Shown here: in pieces, positions 63,572 through 64,000 of the stretch
How positions within the stretch are numbered: the first letter of the stretch is position 1
How the letters are laid out: each line of letters opens with the position of its first letter
Assembly (NCBI GenBank): GCA_033558025.1
Contig: JAUCEF010000011.1
Coordinates: 1,364,001-1,428,000 of the forward strand
Direction of reading: 5' to 3'
DNA from: Phytophthora sp. 'mugwort'
Taxonomy: Eukaryota; Oomycota; Peronosporomycetes; Peronosporales; Peronosporaceae
Length of the DNA: 64,000 bases
Translations under genes and position numbers: made by a program
Notes under the pieces: model-generated
What the model was told of the DNA's origin: nothing
Database searches by the model: none
What the model saw: only the letters and a program-made list of their open reading frames with translations

Positions 63572-64000
63572 CTACATATTCCAGCACGTCACTCTCACTC
63601 CCCGGACTTCACGACGCGTACGCATGCAGAGAAAGATTGGCCCAGTAGTGTTGCAGTCGCTTAAGTAGAACGTCGTTGTGGACGCTCGCTGCGTGTCGGT
63701 TCGGACAACAGAGCAGACCTTGCATGTCCGCTGTCGCTGTTTCGTTTGCAATGCTTTATTTCGCCATTCGTCACTTTGGCGCGGTCTGGGCGTGGATGTT
63801 TGAGTGCTGCCGGTCGAAAGGGGCTGCTGGTACACTGGTTGGGAAGGTTGGTGCTGCGCGCCAAAAGTGTTGGCTTCGTACATATCTGCCGGCTGCAACT
63901 GGCACAACTGGAGATGTAATCGTTTCATATATTTCATGTGTGTAAGTGGCCGAGACTCGTTGCTCTTGTGATACGTGAACGATGTACCCATTCACTATGA
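63572..64000 (-). pseudogene. C-terminal part of a second piggyBac-like transposase, partial
   Basis: The frame ends with RQRTCKVCSVVRTDTQRAST, then TTFYLSDCN and GPIFLCMRTRR, a Cys-rich end like that of PGBD-type transposases, although one of the expected Cys positions appears to be changed (FYLSDC). Upstream THMKYMKRLHLQLCQLQPAD and, in another frame, NGYIVHVSQEQRV are helical blocks that usually precede it. A frameshift lies near 63950. The rest lies beyond the window. It differs from the element at 50530-54384. Confidence 0.5.

Noticed and set aside
1..64000. RXLR or Crinkler effector genes
   Set aside because: I looked for secretion signals followed by RXLR-EER or LFLAK motifs among the short frames and saw none that was convincing.
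1..64000. tRNA, rRNA, snRNA genes and CRISPR arrays
   Set aside because: No cloverleaf with GGTTCGA-type arms, no rRNA or snRNA core words, and no regularly spaced repeats with unique spacers were seen.

Overview
The window looks like the nuclear genome of an oomycete, most likely Phytophthora or a close relative. The evidence is short introns (65-95 nt) with GTRNGT-like donors, an oomycete initiator-like motif just upstream of a start codon, oomycete-type bZIP factors, five members of the coiled-coil/START-like family usually labelled 'M96 mating-specific' in Phytophthora annotations, a fused LeuC/LeuD-type dehydratase, and many decayed DNA transposons of oomycete type. Family names are recalled, not searched.

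Layout. 1-3.8 kb: 3' part of a Ty1/copia retrotransposon with an intact pol frame, then a polypurine tract and probable LTR. 3.9-8.4 kb: a direct segmental duplication carrying two bZIP genes. The first copy is broken by a one-base loss in an A tract, the second is intact, and the coding blocks appear otherwise identical while the flanks have diverged. 9.8-27.2 kb is the gene-rich part: an HDHD5/CECR5-like HAD protein (-), a 1.6 kb TIR element with TA target duplication, an aconitase-family dehydratase (+), the mitochondrial translation factor GUF1/LepA (-, three exons), a divergently transcribed M96-like gene (+, two exons), a small Cys/His-motif protein (+) and a large conserved-looking membrane protein (+). 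28.5-36.1 kb is a cluster of four M96-like paralogs arranged + + - -, with differing intron content.

36-64 kb is gene-poor and made of decayed mobile elements: a Harbinger element with transposase and Myb-like ORF, repeats rich in hairpins, a possible gag remnant, a frameshifted double-stranded beta-helix/C2H2 gene, three MULE-type transposases (two SWIM-type, one ZSWIM/FAR1-like), a piggyBac-like element with recognisable termini and an apparent YqaJ-exonuclease-like insertion, fragments of Ulp1-like and SPRY genes, two adjacent pogo/Tigger transposases, and the end of another piggyBac-like transposase.

How it fits together: the intact genes are housekeeping functions (leucine-pathway-type dehydratase, organelle translation, a mitochondrial HAD protein) mixed with lineage-expanded families (bZIP, M96-like) that are changing by duplication, gene conversion, intron loss and splice-site decay. 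I found no tRNA, rRNA or CRISPR. The most unusual items are the piggyBac-like composite element, the bZIP pair with its conversion-like tract and inverted sub-segment, and an M96-like gene where a cryptic splice donor seems to rescue two lesions.
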